64,000 nt of DNA from an uncultured Sphingomonas sp. (GCF_913062585.1 NZ_CAJXWX010000004.1:1-64000); one strand, 5' to 3'. Shown: positions 1-9,332, numbered from the stretch's first letter. Numbers and translations are program-made. Notes: a model not told the origin generated them from the letters alone.

Positions 1-72
1 CGTAGCTCAGCTGGATAGAGCATCAGACTACGAATCTGAGGGTCGGACGTTCGAATCGTTCCGGGCGCGCCA
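1..72 (+). tRNA. tRNA-Arg(ACG), 5' end truncated by window edge
   Basis: D-arm GCTCAGCTGGATAGAGC; anticodon stem TCAGA/TCTGA around loop CTACGAA (anticodon ACG at 30-32); T-arm with GTTCGAATC; encoded CCA at 70-72. The first ~5 nt of the acceptor stem lie outside the window. Confidence 0.93.
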
Positions 73-134
73 TTTTCTTCATCGACATCGCCAGAGATTC
101 AGGCCCCGACCGTGGTCGAGGCCCGTGCTTCGCG

Positions 135-1151
135 TCATCGCCAGCCGAGTGCAGGCGCGATGTGCGTCAGGATGTTCTCGATCACATGGGCGTTGTAATC
201 GACCCCAAGCTGGTTGGGGACGGTCAGCAGCAGCGTGTCCGCCTCCGCGATCGCCTCGTCGCCACGCAGCTGTTCGATCAGGCGTACGGGCTCGGCGGCA
301 TAGGAACGGCCGAAGACCGCGCGCATATCGTCGATGATCCCGACCTGATCGGCGCTGTCGTCGCGCCCGAAATAGGCGCGGTCCTGATCGGTGGTCAGCG
401 CAAAGATCGAGCGGGAAACCGAGACGCGCGGGGTCCGGCTATGGCCGGCCGCCATCCAGGCGTCGCGATAGGCGCGAATCTGCCGGGCCTGCTGGACATG
501 GAAGGGCTCACCGCTCTCGTCGGCCTTCAGGGTCGAGCTTTGCAGGTTCATGCCCTGCCTGGCCGCCCAGATCGCGGTCGCGTCGGAGGCGGAGCCCCAC
601 CAGATACGGTCGCGCAGGCCCGCCGAATGCGGCTCCAGCCGCAACAGGCCGGGCGGGTTGTGGAACATCGGGCGCGGATTGGGCTTGGCGAAGCCCTGGC
701 CCTTCAACAGGTGCAGGAACACCTCGGCATGGCGCCGCCCCATGTCCGCATCCGTCTCACCCTGGGCGGGGCCATAGCCGAAATGCCGCCAGCCCTCGAT
801 CACTTGCTCGGGCGACCCACGGCTGATCCCGAGTTGCAGCCGCCCACCGCTGATCAGATCGGCCGATCCCGCATCCTCGACCATATAGAAGGGGTTCTCG
901 TAGCGCATGTCGATGACGCCGGTGCCGATCTCGATCCGCGAGGTCTTCGCACCCACTGCGGCAAGCAGCGGAAAGGGCGAGGCGAGCTGCTGCGCGAAGT
1001 GGTGGACGCGGAAATAGGCGCCGTCGGCACCCAGCTCCTCGGCGGCGACGGCCAGGTCGATCGACTGGAGCAGCACGTCCTGCGCCGAACGCGTGGCGGA
1101 CTGGGGCGAGGGCGACCAATGGCCGAACGACAGGAAACCGATCTTTTTCAT
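135..1151 (-). CDS. LLM-class (luciferase-like) flavin-dependent oxidoreductase
   Basis: Full ORF; MKKIGFLSFGHW..., ADGAYFRVHHFAQQLASPFPLLAAVGAKTSRIEIGTGVIDMRYENP is typical of luciferase-like monooxygenases. Confidence 0.85.
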   Translation of the reverse strand: MKKIGFLSFGHWSPSPQSATRSAQDVLLQSIDLAVAAEELGADGAYFRVHHFAQQLASPFPLLAAVGAKTSRIEIGTGVIDMRYENPFYMVEDAGSADLISGGRLQLGISRGSPEQVIEGWRHFGYGPAQGETDADMGRRHAEVFLHLLKGQGFAKPNPRPMFHNPPGLLRLEPHSAGLRDRIWWGSASDATAIWAARQGMNLQSSTLKADESGEPFHVQQARQIRAYRDAWMAAGHSRTPRVSVSRSIFALTTDQDRAYFGRDDSADQVGIIDDMRAVFGRSYAAEPVRLIEQLRGDEAIAEADTLLLTVPNQLGVDYNAHVIENILTHIAPALGWR

Positions 1152-1260
1152 CCCGCCAAGATAGGGCGAATGCGGGATCGGTACACCCGGCCGCGCGGAA
1201 ACACTCGCTTTCCGAAAAGCACCGCCCGGCCAGCCGCTTGGGAAGGCCGGGCGCGAGCGC

Positions 1261-1968
1261 CTAGTTCTGCCAGTCCTTCGCGATTGCGGCCTTTTCGCCT
1301 GCCGCGTCGAGCGGCATGTCGGCCATCATGTCCTGCGCCGCCGCCATCAGTTCGGCATCGGACGATCCGGCTTGGGCATAGCCGCCGCCGCTGGCCACCG
1401 GCGCGGTACCGGGCATGGTGCGGCGGAGCGCCCAGCCCTTGGGGTCGCGACAGGCAATGCCGTCGGCTTGTGCCGATTGGAACACCCGGCAAAAGCCATT
1501 GTCCTGCGCACGGAAGCTGACCGCGACACGGACCGGCCCGCTGCCGCCGCTCGCCTGGTCGTCCAGCGCGCGTGCCAGCGATCCGGCGGCGTAGAGGCCG
1601 TGGTTCGTCGCGGCGACCGGGCCCTGGTCGACACGCTGGCCGACCACCACCCCGACGACCAGACACGCCGCCATCGCCGCCGCCGATTGCCAGGACGGCA
1701 GCGAAAAGCGCGAGGCAGGGCGGGCAGGGCGCACCGGCATCGGCACGATGTTGCTGGTGCCGGTCAGCAGGGCGGCCAGGCGATCGGGAACCGATTCTTC
1801 CGCCAGCGGGGCATAGGCCTGGGCGAGCTTCACCTTCAGGCGCCGATGCCGTGCGACCTCTTCGGCCAGGGCGGGGTCCGCTGCGATGGCCCGCTCCACC
1901 CGCTTCGTCGTCAGCGGATCGAGCGCATTGTCGGCATAGCCCATCAGCAGTTCGGGTTCGATCGTCAT
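1261..1968 (-). CDS. anti-sigma factor, single TM segment
   Basis: MTIEPELLMGYADNALDPLTTKRVERAIAADPALAEEVARHRRLK N-terminal anti-sigma-like region and hydrophobic AAAMAACLVVGVVVGQ; overlaps the upstream sigma gene by 4 nt. Confidence 0.72.
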   Translation of the reverse strand: MTIEPELLMGYADNALDPLTTKRVERAIAADPALAEEVARHRRLKVKLAQAYAPLAEESVPDRLAALLTGTSNIVPMPVRPARPASRFSLPSWQSAAAMAACLVVGVVVGQRVDQGPVAATNHGLYAAGSLARALDDQASGGSGPVRVAVSFRAQDNGFCRVFQSAQADGIACRDPKGWALRRTMPGTAPVASGGGYAQAGSSDAELMAAAQDMMADMPLDAAGEKAAIAKDWQN

Positions 1969-2450
1969 GCCGCTTCTCCCAGCCGCGCCATCAGTGCCTG
2001 TCGCCCGCGCACCAGCCGCGAGGTCAGGGTTCCCATCGGGATGTCCAGTATCTCGGCCGCTTCCTTATAGGCCAGCCCCTCGACCAGCACGAGGGCCACC
2101 GCCTCGCGCTGCTCGGCGGGCAGGGCGCGCATCGCGGCATCGACCTCGCCGAGCGCCACACGCGCCTCGGCATTGCCTTCGGCACCGATGGCCATGCCCG
2201 CCTCCTCGGCGACGAAGGTTTCCGCCGCCCGGCGCCGCGAGCGGGCGGTATCGATCCAGGCGTTGCGCATGATCCGGTACATCCAGCTATCCAATCTCGT
2301 CCCGACCTGCCACGAACCCTGCGCCACCAGCGCCTTTTCGATCGCGACCTGGCAGAGATCGTCGGCATCCGCGGCATCATGGGTGAGCGATCGCGCGAAC
2401 CGCCGCAATCGCGGGAGCAGCGCCAACAACTCATTCTCGAACGCGGCCAA
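1965..2450 (-). CDS. ECF-type RNA polymerase sigma factor (TTG start)
   Basis: Region 2 (DADDLCQVAIEKAL...WMYRIMRNAWIDTARSRRR) and region 4 (LPAEQREAVALVLVEGLAYKEAAEILDIPMGTLTSRLVRGRQAL). SD AAGGA sits upstream of the TTG start. Confidence 0.9.
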   Translation of the reverse strand: MAAFENELLALLPRLRRFARSLTHDAADADDLCQVAIEKALVAQGSWQVGTRLDSWMYRIMRNAWIDTARSRRRAAETFVAEEAGMAIGAEGNAEARVALGEVDAAMRALPAEQREAVALVLVEGLAYKEAAEILDIPMGTLTSRLVRGRQALMARLGEAA

Positions 2451-2468
2451 GCCAATTTCCTTCTTGCG

Positions 2469-2501
2469 GGGATGAAACGGATGACGAGAAGCGTTTAATC
2501 C
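2469..2501. promoter_or_regulatory. candidate bidirectional ECF promoter (near-symmetric)
   Basis: + strand GGGAT(G)AAA-N14-CGTTT; - strand GGAT(T)AAA-N14-CGTTT. Arms GGATGAAACG (2470-2479) and CGTTTAATCC (2492-2501) form a 10-bp inverted repeat with one mismatch. Confidence 0.5.
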
Positions 2502-2536
2502 ATGTCAGCACGATTTTTGGCAATGGGAGACCGAGG

Positions 2537-3811
2537 ATGAAGTGGGGGGCACGCCGCTACCTGACGCTGCTGGCCACCGTCGCCGCGATCGGCGGCGGGG
2601 CGGGCGTCGTCCATGCTCAGCTGGGCGGTGGCCTGCCGAACCTGCCGTCGCCGGGCGGCGTGCTATCGTCTCTCGGGCTGCCCAAGGCACCCTCTCTGCT
2701 GGAGCCGGTCGACGGGCTTGCCCGCGCCACGGCGGCCCGACTGGAGACGCTGCGTCGACAGACCTTCGCGCAGCTTGTCCACGATCATCCGGATGCGATC
2801 GCCCTCGACCCACAGGGTTTCCCCGCGCGTGCCGGGGAGGTGGTGGTCGATGCGCCGAGCGATATGCTGATCGCCGAGGCCACCAAAGCAGGTTACGGCG
2901 TCATCGAACGGGACGATGTCCTGGGTGTCGGCTTTGTCCGGCTCAGGGTGCCGCAGGGCCTGTCGTTGAAAAAGGCACTGGACCAGCTGCGCAGGCTGGG
3001 GGGCGAGGTCAGCGCGGATCAGCTCCACCTGGCGAGCGGCGGGATCGAGACCGGCGCCCCCTATATGACGGCTGAGGCGGCACGCTCGGACACGATGGTC
3101 GGCGTCATCGATGGCGGCGTCGAGGGCGCGGCGATGGTACGAGGGTTCGCCAGCGGCGCGCCGCGTCCTAACGATCATGGCACCGCTGTCGCGTCGTTGA
3201 TAGCCGGCGGCAACGGCATTCGCGGTGCGCTGCCCGGCGCACGGATCGCGTCGGCCGATGTCTATGGAACGGACCCGGCGGGCGGCAACGCCACCGCCAT
3301 CGCCAAGGCGCTGGGCTGGCTGGTCGGCGTGCGCGTGCCGGTCGTGACGATCAGCCTGGTCGGGCCATCCAATCCCCTGCTCGCGCGCGTCGTAGCAGCG
3401 GCACAGGCGCGCGGGACGATCATCGTCGCGGCGGTGGGCAATAACGGCCCGGCCTCGCCGCCCGCCTATCCGGCGTCCTATCCTGGCGTGATCGCGGTCA
3501 GCGGCGTCGATCGGCGCAACCGGCCACTGATCGAGGCGGGGCGTGCCTCGCACCTCGACTATGTCGCGCCGGCGGCGGACATGCTGGCGGCGGGCGTGGG
3601 CGGTCGGCGTTTCGCGGTGCGCGGTACGTCCTTTGCCGCCCCGCTGGTCGCCGGGCGGATCGCGGCGGTCTATCCTACGCCGGTACCCGACCAAATTCGC
3701 GCCGCCCTGGCCAAAATCGACGCCGAAGCGCGCCGTGCGGGTCTGAAAGGTGCGGAAAAAAACATAGGCCGTGGAATGGTTTGCGGTGATTGCCGCACCG
3801 TGGTTCAATAA
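2537..3811 (+). CDS. S8 family serine peptidase (subtilase), secreted
   Basis: Signal peptide; catalytic motifs VGVIDGGV (Asp), NDHGTAVASLIAG (His), GTSFAAPLVAG (Ser). Confidence 0.92.
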   Translation: MKWGARRYLTLLATVAAIGGGAGVVHAQLGGGLPNLPSPGGVLSSLGLPKAPSLLEPVDGLARATAARLETLRRQTFAQLVHDHPDAIALDPQGFPARAGEVVVDAPSDMLIAEATKAGYGVIERDDVLGVGFVRLRVPQGLSLKKALDQLRRLGGEVSADQLHLASGGIETGAPYMTAEAARSDTMVGVIDGGVEGAAMVRGFASGAPRPNDHGTAVASLIAGGNGIRGALPGARIASADVYGTDPAGGNATAIAKALGWLVGVRVPVVTISLVGPSNPLLARVVAAAQARGTIIVAAVGNNGPASPPAYPASYPGVIAVSGVDRRNRPLIEAGRASHLDYVAPAADMLAAGVGGRRFAVRGTSFAAPLVAGRIAAVYPTPVPDQIRAALAKIDAEARRAGLKGAEKNIGRGMVCGDCRTVVQ

Positions 3812-3825
3812 AATCGCAAAAATCC

Positions 3826-3853
3826 GGGATTAAATCCGCAGCACCCATCGTTG
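3826..3853 (+). promoter_or_regulatory. candidate ECF promoter upstream of the Gly/Ala-rich gene
   Basis: GGGATTAAA-N14-CGTTG, same -35-like word and spacing as the promoter at 2469-2496. Confidence 0.42.
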
Positions 3854-3877
3854 TCCCGACAGAAGTTAAGGAGAACG

Positions 3878-4750
3878 ATGATGAAGAAGTTTCTGTCTGG
3901 CACCGCGATCCTTGCCGTTGCTCTGGTCGCATCGCCCGCTTCGGCGCAGCTTCTTGGCGGCGGCGGTCTGGGCGGCGGCCTGGGCGGTCAGCTCGGTAGC
4001 GTTACTGGCGGCATGACCGGCGCGGCGACGGGTTCGCTTGAGGGTGCGACGCAGCAGGGCCGGATCGCGACCGAAGGTGCGACCCGCACGCGGGGTTCGG
4101 TCCGCGGCGATCGCAATGTCGACCTTCGCCGGGGCCAGGTGAGTGCCTCGGGCAATGCCTCGGGTGACTCGGCGGTGGACAGCGCGACCCGCATCGGTCG
4201 CCAGTCGGGCGGTGCGAACGGTTCGGCCTCGGGCTCGGTGGGCGGCGGCATCGATGCGCAGCTGGTCGGGACCGACGCGGTGCGTGATGCGGCCGGTCGC
4301 GGTGTGAATGCCGTCGGCAACGTCGCCCAGCGGACGCGCGATACCGCCGGAGCGGTGGCCAACCGGGCTCGCGGTGCGGTCGGGAGTGTCGCCGAGCGTG
4401 CGGCCAATGTCGGTGGCAATACGGCGGGGTCCGCGAACGGAGCAGCCTCGGGCACGCTGTCGACGGGCGCCGGAAACGGTTCGCTGGCGGGCAATCTGGC
4501 GCTGGCCGGTAGCGGTGCGGCAGGCGGCGGTGCCTTTCCGGTGAACCCGGGCATGGCCGTCACCGATGCGCAGGGCCGGACGATCGGCGCGGTCCAGTCG
4601 GTGCGCACCAACGCCCAGGGCGCGGTCGAGCGGGTGCTGGTCAAGGTCGGCAACCGGGTCGCCAACCTGCCCGCCGCCAATTTCTCTGGTTCGGGCAGCG
4701 CCCTCGTCTCGGCCATGGGACAGGGCCAGGTGAGCAGCGCGGCGAAGTAA
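3878..4750 (+). CDS. secreted Gly/Ala-rich hypothetical protein with C-terminal PRC-barrel-like segment
   Basis: SD TAAGGAG before ATG 3878; signal peptide MMKKFLSGTAILAVALVASPASAQ; low-complexity G/A/N/R body; C-terminal VTDAQGRTIGAVQSVRTNAQGAVERVLVKVGNRVANLPAANF. Confidence 0.75.
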   Translation: MMKKFLSGTAILAVALVASPASAQLLGGGGLGGGLGGQLGSVTGGMTGAATGSLEGATQQGRIATEGATRTRGSVRGDRNVDLRRGQVSASGNASGDSAVDSATRIGRQSGGANGSASGSVGGGIDAQLVGTDAVRDAAGRGVNAVGNVAQRTRDTAGAVANRARGAVGSVAERAANVGGNTAGSANGAASGTLSTGAGNGSLAGNLALAGSGAAGGGAFPVNPGMAVTDAQGRTIGAVQSVRTNAQGAVERVLVKVGNRVANLPAANFSGSGSALVSAMGQGQVSSAAK

Positions 4751-4763
4751 GCCGGGCCTCCCT

Positions 4764-4812
4764 CGAACGCGATGCGTCCGGCCCTTACGGGTCGGGCGCA
4801 TCGTCGCGTTCG
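4764..4812. terminator. hairpin between convergent genes, terminator-like
   Basis: CGAACGCGATGCG ... CGCATCG(TCG)CGTTCG imperfect stem between the stops of 3878-4750 and 4817-5893; no clear U-tract. Confidence 0.4.
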
Positions 4813-4816
4813 GGTG

Positions 4817-5893
4817 CTAAGCCGGTTTGCCCTGCGCGGCGGGCAGCTCGGCGATGTCGGAGGATTCAGCCCACAGGTTGATGCCGCCATCCTCAGCCGC
4901 CTGGTCGATCGCGGACAGTTCCCCGGCGGTGAAGTCGAGCCGTTCGACCGCGTCAAGCGAGTCGTCCAACTGCTCGACCGTGCGCGCGCCGATCAGCGCG
5001 GAGGTCACGCGCGGATCGCGCAGGGCCCAGGCGATCGCCATCTGCGCCAGGGTCTGGCCGCGTGCCTCGGCAATGGCGTTCAGCCGCCGGATGGCAGCCA
5101 GATTCTGCTCGGTCAGCAGCGATTGCGACAGCGATCCGCCCCGGCTGGCGCGCGCATCCTGCGGCACGCCGTCCAGATATTTCGACGTCAGCATCCCTTG
5201 CGCCAGCGGCGAGAAGGCGATGCAGCCCGTGCCCAGCTCCTCCAGCGTGGCCAGCAGGTCGCGCTCGATCCAGCGGTTCAGGATCGAATAGCTCGGCTGA
5301 TGGATGAACAGCGGCACTTTTTCCTCCGCCAGAATAGCGGCGGCACGGCGGGTCAGTCCGGCATCATAGGAGGAGATGCCGACATAGAGCGCCTTGCCCT
5401 GCCGGTGCAGCTGGACCAGCGCGCCCATCGTCTCCTCCAGCGGCGTGGTGGGGTCGACGCGGTGCGAATAGAAGATGTCGACATAATCGACGCCCATCCG
5501 CTTCAGGCTCTGGTCACAGCTGGCGATCAGATATTTCTTCGACGAGCCGACATCGCCATAAGGTCCGGGCCACATGTCCCAGCCCGCCTTGGTCGACAGG
5601 ATCAGCTCGTCGCGGTGCGCCGCAAAGTCGCTGGCCAGCACGCGCCCGAAATTCTCCTCCGCCGAACCATAAGGCGGCCCGTAATTGTTCGCGAGATCGA
5701 AATGGGTGACGCCGCGGTCGAAGGCGCGACGCAGCACCGCGCGTCCCGTCTCGAACACGTCCGTACCGCCGAAATTCTGCCACAGGCCCAGGCTGATCGC
5801 GGGTAGCCGCAGCCCGCTGCGCCCCGTGCGGCGATAGGGCATACGATCGTCATAGCGCGCGGGGTCAGCGACATAGGGGGCGGGGAAGGGCAT
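4817..5893 (-). CDS. aldo/keto reductase (YghZ / L-glyceraldehyde-3-phosphate reductase-like)
   Basis: MPYRRTGRSGLRLPAISLGLWQNFGG, HFDLANNYGPPYGSAEENFG, STKAGWDMWPGPYG. Internal ATG at 5893 preferred over the ORF start at 5950. Confidence 0.9.
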   Translation of the reverse strand: MPFPAPYVADPARYDDRMPYRRTGRSGLRLPAISLGLWQNFGGTDVFETGRAVLRRAFDRGVTHFDLANNYGPPYGSAEENFGRVLASDFAAHRDELILSTKAGWDMWPGPYGDVGSSKKYLIASCDQSLKRMGVDYVDIFYSHRVDPTTPLEETMGALVQLHRQGKALYVGISSYDAGLTRRAAAILAEEKVPLFIHQPSYSILNRWIERDLLATLEELGTGCIAFSPLAQGMLTSKYLDGVPQDARASRGGSLSQSLLTEQNLAAIRRLNAIAEARGQTLAQMAIAWALRDPRVTSALIGARTVEQLDDSLDAVERLDFTAGELSAIDQAAEDGGINLWAESSDIAELPAAQGKPA

Positions 5894-5970
5894 GGCTCGG
5901 TTCCTCTCAGATTGGCGACGATGTCTACGCGCCGACCGCGCGCTCGCCAATCGCCTGGGTCAAGACGCGC

Positions 5971-8900
5971 TCAGCCGAGCAGCATCGCCAGCCGGTCCAG
6001 CCGCGCGGCCGGATCGTCATGGCGTTCCTTCAGCAGATAGCGCCCGTCCTTTTCCTCCAGCCCCTCGATCGCGCCGAGATCGTCCCCGCGACCATGGGGC
6101 GTGAAGGCGATGGCGGCGGGGCCGGCGTCGATCCGCGCGATGCCGAGCGCCCGCATCCGCTGGCGCAGCCGGGCAAGGGTCAGCAGCGTGTTCGCCTCTG
6201 CGGGCAATTCGCCGAAGCGGTCCTCCAACTCCTCCTCGAACGCATCGAGCGCCGCCTGATCGCGCAGGCGGCCGAGCCGGGCGTAGAGCGACAGGCGCAG
6301 ATCCTCGTCGGGGATCCATGCGGGGGGCAGACGGCCTTCGAGACCCAGGGATAGCTCGGGCGTCCAGCGTTCGACCGTCTCGCCGCGTGCGGTGCGCAGC
6401 GCGTCCTCCAGCAATTGCTGGTACAGTTCGACGCCGATCAGCCGCATATGCCCGGCTTGCGTATCGCCCAGCAGGTCGCCCGCGCCGCGCATGTCCAGGT
6501 CGCGTGCGCTGATCGCGAAGCCCGCGCCCAGCCGGTCGAACGCCTCCAGGGTGCGCAGCCGCTTCAGGGTGCGCGGCGCGATGGCGTCTTCGCCCTTGGC
6601 GAACAGCAGCACCTGCCCCCGGCGATGGCCCCGGCCGACCCGCCCGCGCAGCTGGTGCAGCTGGGACAGGCCGAACCGGTCGGCATGGACGATCGCCATC
6701 GTATTGGCGCGCGGCACGTCCAGCCCCGCTTCGATGATGTTGGTGGCCAGCAGCACGTCGCCATCGCCCCGGCCGAAACGGACCATCACGTCGTCGATCT
6801 CGGCCGCCGGCAGCTTGCCATGCGCCTGCATCACCTCCAGCTCGGGCACCACCCGGGCGAGCGTTTCGGCCAGCGGTGCCATATCGGCGATGCGCGGCAC
6901 GACGACGAAGCTCTGCCCACCGCGCGAGCGTTCCCGCAGCAATGCGGCGCGCAGCGTCTCCGGTGCGAAGGTCGATACGGCCGTCCGGATCGGCTGCCGC
7001 CGCGCGGGCGGCGTGGCGATGACCGACAATTGCCGCAGGCCGACCAGCGCCGATTGCAGCGTACGGGGAATGGGCGTGGCGGTCATGGTCAGGACATGGG
7101 TCTCGGACAGCGACTGAAGCCGGGCCTTGTCGGCCGCGCCGAAACGTTGTTCCTCGTCGATGATGACCAGCGCCAGATCATGGTAGCGAATGCCCTTGGC
7201 CGCCACCGCGCCGGTGCCGATCACGATGCGGATGCTGCCATCGGCGAGGCCGGCCTTGACGCGGCGTTTCTCGACGGCGGTCGACAGTCGCGACAACCCG
7301 GCGACCGCGATGCCGCTATCGGCGAAGCGGGCGGTGAAGCTCTCCAGATGCTGGCGGGCGAGTACCGTGGTCGGCGCGGCGACTGCGACCTGGCGCCCGG
7401 CCAGCGCCGCGACGGCGGCGGCGCGCAGGGCGACCTCTGTCTTGCCGAAGCCGACATCGCCGACGATCAGTCGATCCATCGGTCGACCGGACGCCAGGTC
7501 GGCCCGCACGGCCGAGATCGCGGTCAGCTGGTCGGGGGTTTCGCTGAACGGGAAACCGGCGGCAAAGCGTTCGTAATCGGCCACGGGCGGGTCGAGGACG
7601 GGGGCGTGGCGCTCGGCCCGCGCGGCAGCCAGTTCGGTCAGCTGGCGCGCGGTTTGGGCAATGGCCTCGTCGATGCCGCGACGGCGGTCCTGCCAGCTCC
7701 GTCCGTCCAGCGTGTCCAGCCGGACCGCGTCGTCCTCGCCGCCATAGCGCCATAGCCGGTCGGCATCGGCGATCGGGACCAGCCGGGTGGCGGACCGGGC
7801 ATATTCCAGCCTGATCGCGTCGCCGGAAACACCGTCCTGCGTCTCGACCGTTTCCAGCCCCAGGACGGTGGCAATCCCGTGATCCTCATGGATGACGGTA
7901 TCGCCGACCCGTATCTCGGCCGTCTGCATCAGCGAGAGGTCGACCGTCCGTGCCGCTCCGTCCTCCCGTTCGGCACGGCTGCCCAGCAAATCGGCCGCGC
8001 TGACCGCCAGCACGCCGTCGCGCACGAAGCCGCGTTCGGCGGGCGCGGCGAGGGTCAGAACCTCGCCCGGCTTCGCCGCTGCCACGTCCCGCCAGTGCAG
8101 GACGCGCCGGGCGGTGGTCTTGAGGACATGGTCGACCCGCCGCCCCAGAAAACGCAGGTCGCGCTCGCCGCCGATCAGGACGACGCGGTCGCCCTTCCTC
8201 ATCGCCGCCCGCGCGGCAGAGGCGAAGTCGCGTAGCGGTCTGGGCTGCTCCACGAAACGTGGCGGCGGCTCGGCGATGCGTCGGATGGTTGCGGTCTCTC
8301 GCCCCTTCAACGCCTTTTGCCACGGACCGTCGCCGATCATGTCGCGGGTAGCGCGTTTCGATCCCCGTTTGGCGACATCGGCACTGAGCAGCAAAAGCCG
8401 ACGACGGCGCTCGTCCGCGGCCGGTTCGATGATAACGCAGGCACCGGGCATGTGATCGAGCAGGCTGGTGGGCTCTGTTCCCACGGAGGGTTGGGCGACG
8501 CGGCCGAGTTCGCGTCGCTCGACCTCGCCGGTGCTGCGCTGGTCGGCGGAATCATAGGATCGGATCGCCGTGATATGGCCGTCCGCCACCTCGATGCGCA
8601 GCGGGTTCTCCGCGTCGGCGGGGAAGATGTCGAGCACCTGTCCGCGCAGCGCGACCTCGCCCGGTTCGTCGACCCGCTCGTCCGCGATATAGCCCAGGTC
8701 GAGCAGCGTCGCGTGCAGCTGTGCCAGATCGCAGACCTCGCCGCGCACGACACAGGGCGGTTCGGCGGCGAATGTTTCGGGTGGCGGCAGGGCGCGGGCC
8801 AGTGCCTCGCCGGACGTCACCAGTGCGATCCGCCCACGCTTCCTGCTCTGAAGGGCAACGCGGAGCCGGTGGAGGGCGGACACGCGCTGGCCGACATTGG

Positions 8901-9228
8901 CGGGCGAGGCGGGGGCCTGGTCGCCGGGCAGGGCATCCGAGCCTGGGCAGAAGAGTATCGTCGCATCGGGCATAATGGCGCCCAGCATCCGGGCGACGGC
9001 CAGCGCGCGGGTTTCGTCGGTGACGGCCAGGATGATGTCGGCGCGCGCGAGTATCTCCGCTGCCCCGGCCGCCAGTTCGGCCAGGCCGAGCGGCGCGTGG
9101 TGCGCGTCCCCGGACGGGGGAAGGGTGGCGATTTCGGCCTCGGACAAGGTTCGCAAGCGGCGATCACTCCGGTGGGAAGGCGGGCTTGTCGAACGGGTGG
9201 GTCGCGCCACCGTTCCGCATGGGATCAA
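5971..9228 (-). CDS. mfd: transcription-repair coupling factor Mfd (start uncertain, possibly near 9156)
   Basis: Superfamily 2 motifs MDRLIVGDVGFGKTEVALRAA, LVIIDEEQRFGA, TMTATPIPRTLQSALVGLRQLSVIATPP, QLRGRVGRGHRRG; Mfd RNAP-interaction region IRVGDTVIHEDHGIATVLGLE. Confidence 0.96.
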   Translation of the reverse strand: MIPCGTVARPTRSTSPPSHRSDRRLRTLSEAEIATLPPSGDAHHAPLGLAELAAGAAEILARADIILAVTDETRALAVARMLGAIMPDATILFCPGSDALPGDQAPASPANVGQRVSALHRLRVALQSRKRGRIALVTSGEALARALPPPETFAAEPPCVVRGEVCDLAQLHATLLDLGYIADERVDEPGEVALRGQVLDIFPADAENPLRIEVADGHITAIRSYDSADQRSTGEVERRELGRVAQPSVGTEPTSLLDHMPGACVIIEPAADERRRRLLLLSADVAKRGSKRATRDMIGDGPWQKALKGRETATIRRIAEPPPRFVEQPRPLRDFASAARAAMRKGDRVVLIGGERDLRFLGRRVDHVLKTTARRVLHWRDVAAAKPGEVLTLAAPAERGFVRDGVLAVSAADLLGSRAEREDGAARTVDLSLMQTAEIRVGDTVIHEDHGIATVLGLETVETQDGVSGDAIRLEYARSATRLVPIADADRLWRYGGEDDAVRLDTLDGRSWQDRRRGIDEAIAQTARQLTELAAARAERHAPVLDPPVADYERFAAGFPFSETPDQLTAISAVRADLASGRPMDRLIVGDVGFGKTEVALRAAAVAALAGRQVAVAAPTTVLARQHLESFTARFADSGIAVAGLSRLSTAVEKRRVKAGLADGSIRIVIGTGAVAAKGIRYHDLALVIIDEEQRFGAADKARLQSLSETHVLTMTATPIPRTLQSALVGLRQLSVIATPPARRQPIRTAVSTFAPETLRAALLRERSRGGQSFVVVPRIADMAPLAETLARVVPELEVMQAHGKLPAAEIDDVMVRFGRGDGDVLLATNIIEAGLDVPRANTMAIVHADRFGLSQLHQLRGRVGRGHRRGQVLLFAKGEDAIAPRTLKRLRTLEAFDRLGAGFAISARDLDMRGAGDLLGDTQAGHMRLIGVELYQQLLEDALRTARGETVERWTPELSLGLEGRLPPAWIPDEDLRLSLYARLGRLRDQAALDAFEEELEDRFGELPAEANTLLTLARLRQRMRALGIARIDAGPAAIAFTPHGRGDDLGAIEGLEEKDGRYLLKERHDDPAARLDRLAMLLG

Positions 9229-9332
9229 AGACTTATGCTGGGAACCCTATCCGGCTTCGGCGCTTGTGGGTCGGGCTGACGGATCCGCATGGCTGCACCG
9301 GCGCCGGTCCTGGCGAGATTTCTGGGAGAAAG

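Noticed and set aside
162-1520. Long + strand ORF (452 aa) opposite the flavin oxidoreductase/anti-sigma genes
   Set aside because: Antisense artefact of high-GC coding DNA: it crosses two well-supported genes and its protein is R/G/H-rich without domain-like motifs.
2523-2540. Five-codon ORF ATGGGAGACCGAGGATGA overlapping the subtilase start
   Set aside because: Very short; the GGGAGA inside it is more simply the subtilase Shine-Dalgarno sequence.
6415-7755. 446-aa + strand ORF opposite mfd
   Set aside because: Shadow ORF with no recognisable motifs; the mfd helicase motifs occupy the other strand.
9241-9265. GGAAC...CGCTT resembling an EcfG promoter upstream of the SDR gene at 9333
   Set aside because: Spacer is 15 nt instead of 16-17 and the -10 is imperfect; too weak to call.
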